A stretch of 64,000 nucleotides of DNA from Leptolyngbya subtilissima AS-A7 (GTDB taxonomy: Bacteria; Cyanobacteriota; Cyanobacteriia; Phormidesmidales; Phormidesmidaceae), in NCBI RefSeq assembly GCF_039962255.1, contig NZ_JAMPKY010000009.1, positions 186,001-250,000 on the forward strand, read 5' to 3'. Both the position numbers and the translations under genes were made by a program. Position 1 is the first letter of the stretch; every line of letters begins with the position of its first letter. The notes under the pieces were generated by a model, which was not told where the DNA came from, did not search any database, and worked only from the letters and a program-made list of their open reading frames with translations. Of the stretch, positions 62,312-64,000 are shown piece after piece.

Positions 62312-62343
62312 CTATCCCCCTCCACCCTAGGGGGATAGTTTTT
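62312..62343 (+). terminator. intrinsic terminator after the FKBP gene
   Basis: Perfect arms CTATCCCCCT (62312-62321) and AGGGGGATAG (62329-62338) precede a run of five T. A second hairpin, GCCGAG/CTCGGC, lies just upstream at 62287-62306. Confidence 0.9.
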
Positions 62344-62393
62344 ATCAAAGGGGCGATTTATCATGCCACTGGCCTTTAAGCAAGGAGCCCCCC

Positions 62394-62993
62394 ATGGCCT
62401 ACGAATTGCCCCCTCTCCCCTACGCCTACGATGCCCTAGAGCCCTACGTCTCTAAGAGCACCCTCGAATTTCACCACGATAAGCACCACGCGGCCTACGT
62501 CAGTAAGTACAACGATGCGGTCAAAGGCACTGACCACGACAGCAAGCCGATCGAGGATGTGATCAAGGCGATCGCCGGCGACAGTTCTCAGCAGGGGTTG
62601 TTCAACAACGGTGCCCAGGCCTGGAACCACACCTTCTACTGGAACTCCATGAAGCCCGGTGGCGGCGGCACTCCCGCTGGGGAGCTGGCCAGCAAAATTG
62701 TCTCTGACTTTGGCAGCTTTGATAAGTTTGTCGAAGAATTTAAGAATGCTGGGGCCACCCAGTTTGGTAGCGGCTGGGCCTGGCTGGTGCTCGACAACGG
62801 CACCCTCAAGGTGACCAAAACCCTCAACGCCGACAACCCCCTCACCGCTGGGCAAGTGCCCCTGCTCACCATGGACGTGTGGGAACATGCCTACTACCTC
62901 GACTACCAAAACAAGCGCCCCGACTACATCGATAGCTTCTTAAAGAACGTGGTCAACTGGGATTTTGCCACCAGCAACCTAGCCGCCGCCTAG
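62394..62993 (+). CDS. sodB: iron superoxide dismutase
   Basis: A 199-residue Fe/Mn-family dismutase that removes superoxide in the cytosol. Metal ligands are His27 (TLEFHHDKHHAAYV), the His in AQAWNHTFYW, and Asp/His in MDVWEHAYYLDYQ. AQAWNHTFYW with the alanine and GATQFGSGWAWLV are the iron-type hallmarks. No signal or transit segment is present. GGAG precedes the ATG and a terminator follows. Neighbouring genes give no hint of an oxidative-stress operon. Confidence 0.96.
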   Translation: MAYELPPLPYAYDALEPYVSKSTLEFHHDKHHAAYVSKYNDAVKGTDHDSKPIEDVIKAIAGDSSQQGLFNNGAQAWNHTFYWNSMKPGGGGTPAGELASKIVSDFGSFDKFVEEFKNAGATQFGSGWAWLVLDNGTLKVTKTLNADNPLTAGQVPLLTMDVWEHAYYLDYQNKRPDYIDSFLKNVVNWDFATSNLAAA

Positions 62994-63031
62994 ACGGGGG
63001 CAACACCACAGTCGTGCTCCGCGACTCATGG

Positions 63032-63059
63032 GAGGTGGGTTACGGCCCGCCTCTTTTTT
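63032..63059 (+). terminator. intrinsic terminator after sodB
   Basis: Arms GAGGTGGG (63032-63039) and CCCGCCTC (63046-63053), with one G-T pair, are followed directly by six T. Confidence 0.88.
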
Positions 63060-63133
63060 GTTCAAGGTATCAGGCCGAAGGTCTCAGGTCGGCTCCTTGA
63101 ACCTTAAACCCTGAACCCTACACCCTCCCCACT

Positions 63134-63376
63134 ATGCTGTTCGCCGATCCAGACTTTCCCCACGTGGTGCTGTCCTTTGACTATCGGGGCTTTCGCCTAG
63201 AGCTTGACCAAAGCATTGAGGATGGCGTGCCGCTCTATGCGGTATGGGCCACCTACGACATGGGTTGTGCGGTGGCGGTGCCAGGGGTAGTCAGCCGCTC
63301 TGAGGCCATTTATAAGGCCAGACAGTGGGTCGATCGGCGGCTTAGCTCACCGGGTAGGGGCGGTAGTGGGCGGTAG
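63134..63376 (+). CDS. small hypothetical protein
   Basis: An 80-residue acidic-to-basic protein: FPHVVLSFDYRGFRLELDQS, PLYAVWATYDMGCAVAVPG and SEAIYKARQWVDRRL. The compact beta-then-helix composition, and an ATG near the end of an intergenic stretch, support it as a real small gene. No family is recognised. Its 3' end overlaps the convergent EAL gene by 35 bases. Confidence 0.6.
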   Translation: MLFADPDFPHVVLSFDYRGFRLELDQSIEDGVPLYAVWATYDMGCAVAVPGVVSRSEAIYKARQWVDRRLSSPGRGGSGR

Positions 63377-64000
63377 ACTGGGTCAGCCAAGTCTCCAGGT
63401 CAGCAGCGGCCTGGGGTTTGCCAAACCAGTAACCCTGGCCGTAGTCGCAGCCCAATCGCTTGAGGGTACTGACCTGCTGGGAAGTTTCAATACCTTCGGC
63501 GATCGCCCGAAAGCCTAGCTGTCGCCCCAGATTTATGATGGTATGCACAATGGTTTCGTGGCTCGGGCTGCTGTTCATCTGGCCGACGAAGGAGCGATCG
63601 ATCTTCAGACTACTGATCGGAAAGCGGTACAGGTAGCTCAAGGAAGAATAGCCAGTACCAAAGTCGTCAATGCTGAGGGCAATGCCCCGCTGCCGCAGCC
63701 CGTTGAGCACGCGAATAGTGTCGTCGATATTGTCGATCAGCATGCTTTCGGTAATCTCCAGCACCAGGCTGTGCGGCAAAAGCCCCGTTTTGCTCAGAAT
63801 TTCATCGACCCGGCTGAGCAAGCCTGTACTGTGCAGCTGCAGCGCCGACAGATTGACGCTGACCGTAAGTGCCTTGGCTTGGTAGTAGGTGCTTTGCCAG
63901 GTGGCCATCTGTCGGCAGGCTAGCTCTAGCAGCCAGTAGCTTAAGGGCGCAATCAGGCCGGTTTCCTCGGCGACTGGAATGAATTCTCCCGGCATGATCA
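63342..64000 (-). CDS. EAL-domain c-di-GMP phosphodiesterase, C-terminal part
   Basis: The last 218 residues of an EAL protein that continues past the right edge; the frame is still open at the final base. PGEFIPVAEETGLI, VSVNLSALQL, EITESMLIDN, IDDFGTGYSSLSYL, LKIDRSFV, AEGIETSQQ and GYWFGKP are all intact. The metal- and catalysis-related residues visible here support an active c-di-GMP-degrading enzyme. The EAL tripeptide itself and any sensor or GGDEF domains lie outside the window. Confidence 0.93.
   Translation of the reverse strand, partial: IMPGEFIPVAEETGLIAPLSYWLLELACRQMATWQSTYYQAKALTVSVNLSALQLHSTGLLSRVDEILSKTGLLPHSLVLEITESMLIDNIDDTIRVLNGLRQRGIALSIDDFGTGYSSLSYLYRFPISSLKIDRSFVGQMNSSPSHETIVHTIINLGRQLGFRAIAEGIETSQQVSTLKRLGCDYGQGYWFGKPQAAADLETWLTQSTAHYRPYPVS

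Overview
The window looks like chromosomal DNA of a filamentous-type cyanobacterium with fairly high GC. The evidence is the very frequent HIP1 octamer GCGATCGC (for example at 95-102) and several typically cyanobacterial genes: an acyl-lipid delta-12 desaturase, a biliverdin-type phytochrome kinase, a CYP120-like P450, an NdbB-like NDH-2, a DUF3747 amidase, and Uma2 and DUF29 family members. Leptolyngbya/Nodosilinea-like relatives are a guess from gene content; no rRNA or tRNA gene was found to test it.

Layout. 1-9 kb: a xanthine dehydrogenase operon (xdhA-xdhB), a small SpoT/Mesh1-like HD hydrolase, a methylthioribose-phosphate isomerase with a class II aldolase-family partner, and a CHASE4 adenylate cyclase. 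9-16 kb: an exported helical-repeat protein and a 1334-residue HTH/NB-ARC/WD40 STAND protein whose Pro-rich linkers are encoded by G-rich minisatellite DNA. 16-24 kb: cupin, VOC-like, DUF5602-like and PAPS sulfotransferase genes, then a phytochrome hybrid kinase overlapping a REC-GAF-GGDEF diguanylate cyclase. 24-37 kb: NDH-2, AzlCD, glycosyltransferases, a formamidase (AmiF), CYP120-like P450 plus UPF0060 protein, an APC permease, a second exported acetamidase/formamidase-family enzyme and an anchored Ig-like protein. 37.5-48.9 kb: one 3811-residue open frame built from LamG-like, beta/gamma-crystallin, coiled-coil and PKD/REJ-like modules. 49-64 kb: pentapeptide protein, desA with a terminator-like hairpin in its leader, cell-wall amidase, a frameshifted Uma2, a cold-shock-domain/membrane/sunset-domain protein, then housekeeping genes (ksgA, ispE, M50 protease, nth), a decayed DUF29/EamA junction, the TIGR02588/TIGR02587 pair, an FKBP, sodB and the end of an EAL protein.

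How the genes fit together. Short-chain amide and purine breakdown (AmiF, the exported amidase, xanthine dehydrogenase) suggest nitrogen scavenging. The phytochrome kinase, diguanylate cyclase, EAL protein and adenylate cyclase give a dense second-messenger layer, with a likely light input. Three loci (Uma2, EamA, DUF29) show frame loss or truncation that can be read directly from the bases.

The strongest candidates for new biology are the giant 3811-residue multimodular protein with two canonical calcium-type beta/gamma-crystallin motifs, the cold-shock-domain protein tethered to a membrane segment with a C-terminal sunset domain, the coupled TIGR02587/TIGR02588 membrane pair, the transcription-terminator hairpin 55 nt upstream of desA, and the G-quadruplex-prone minisatellite shared by a STAND protein gene and intergenic sites.
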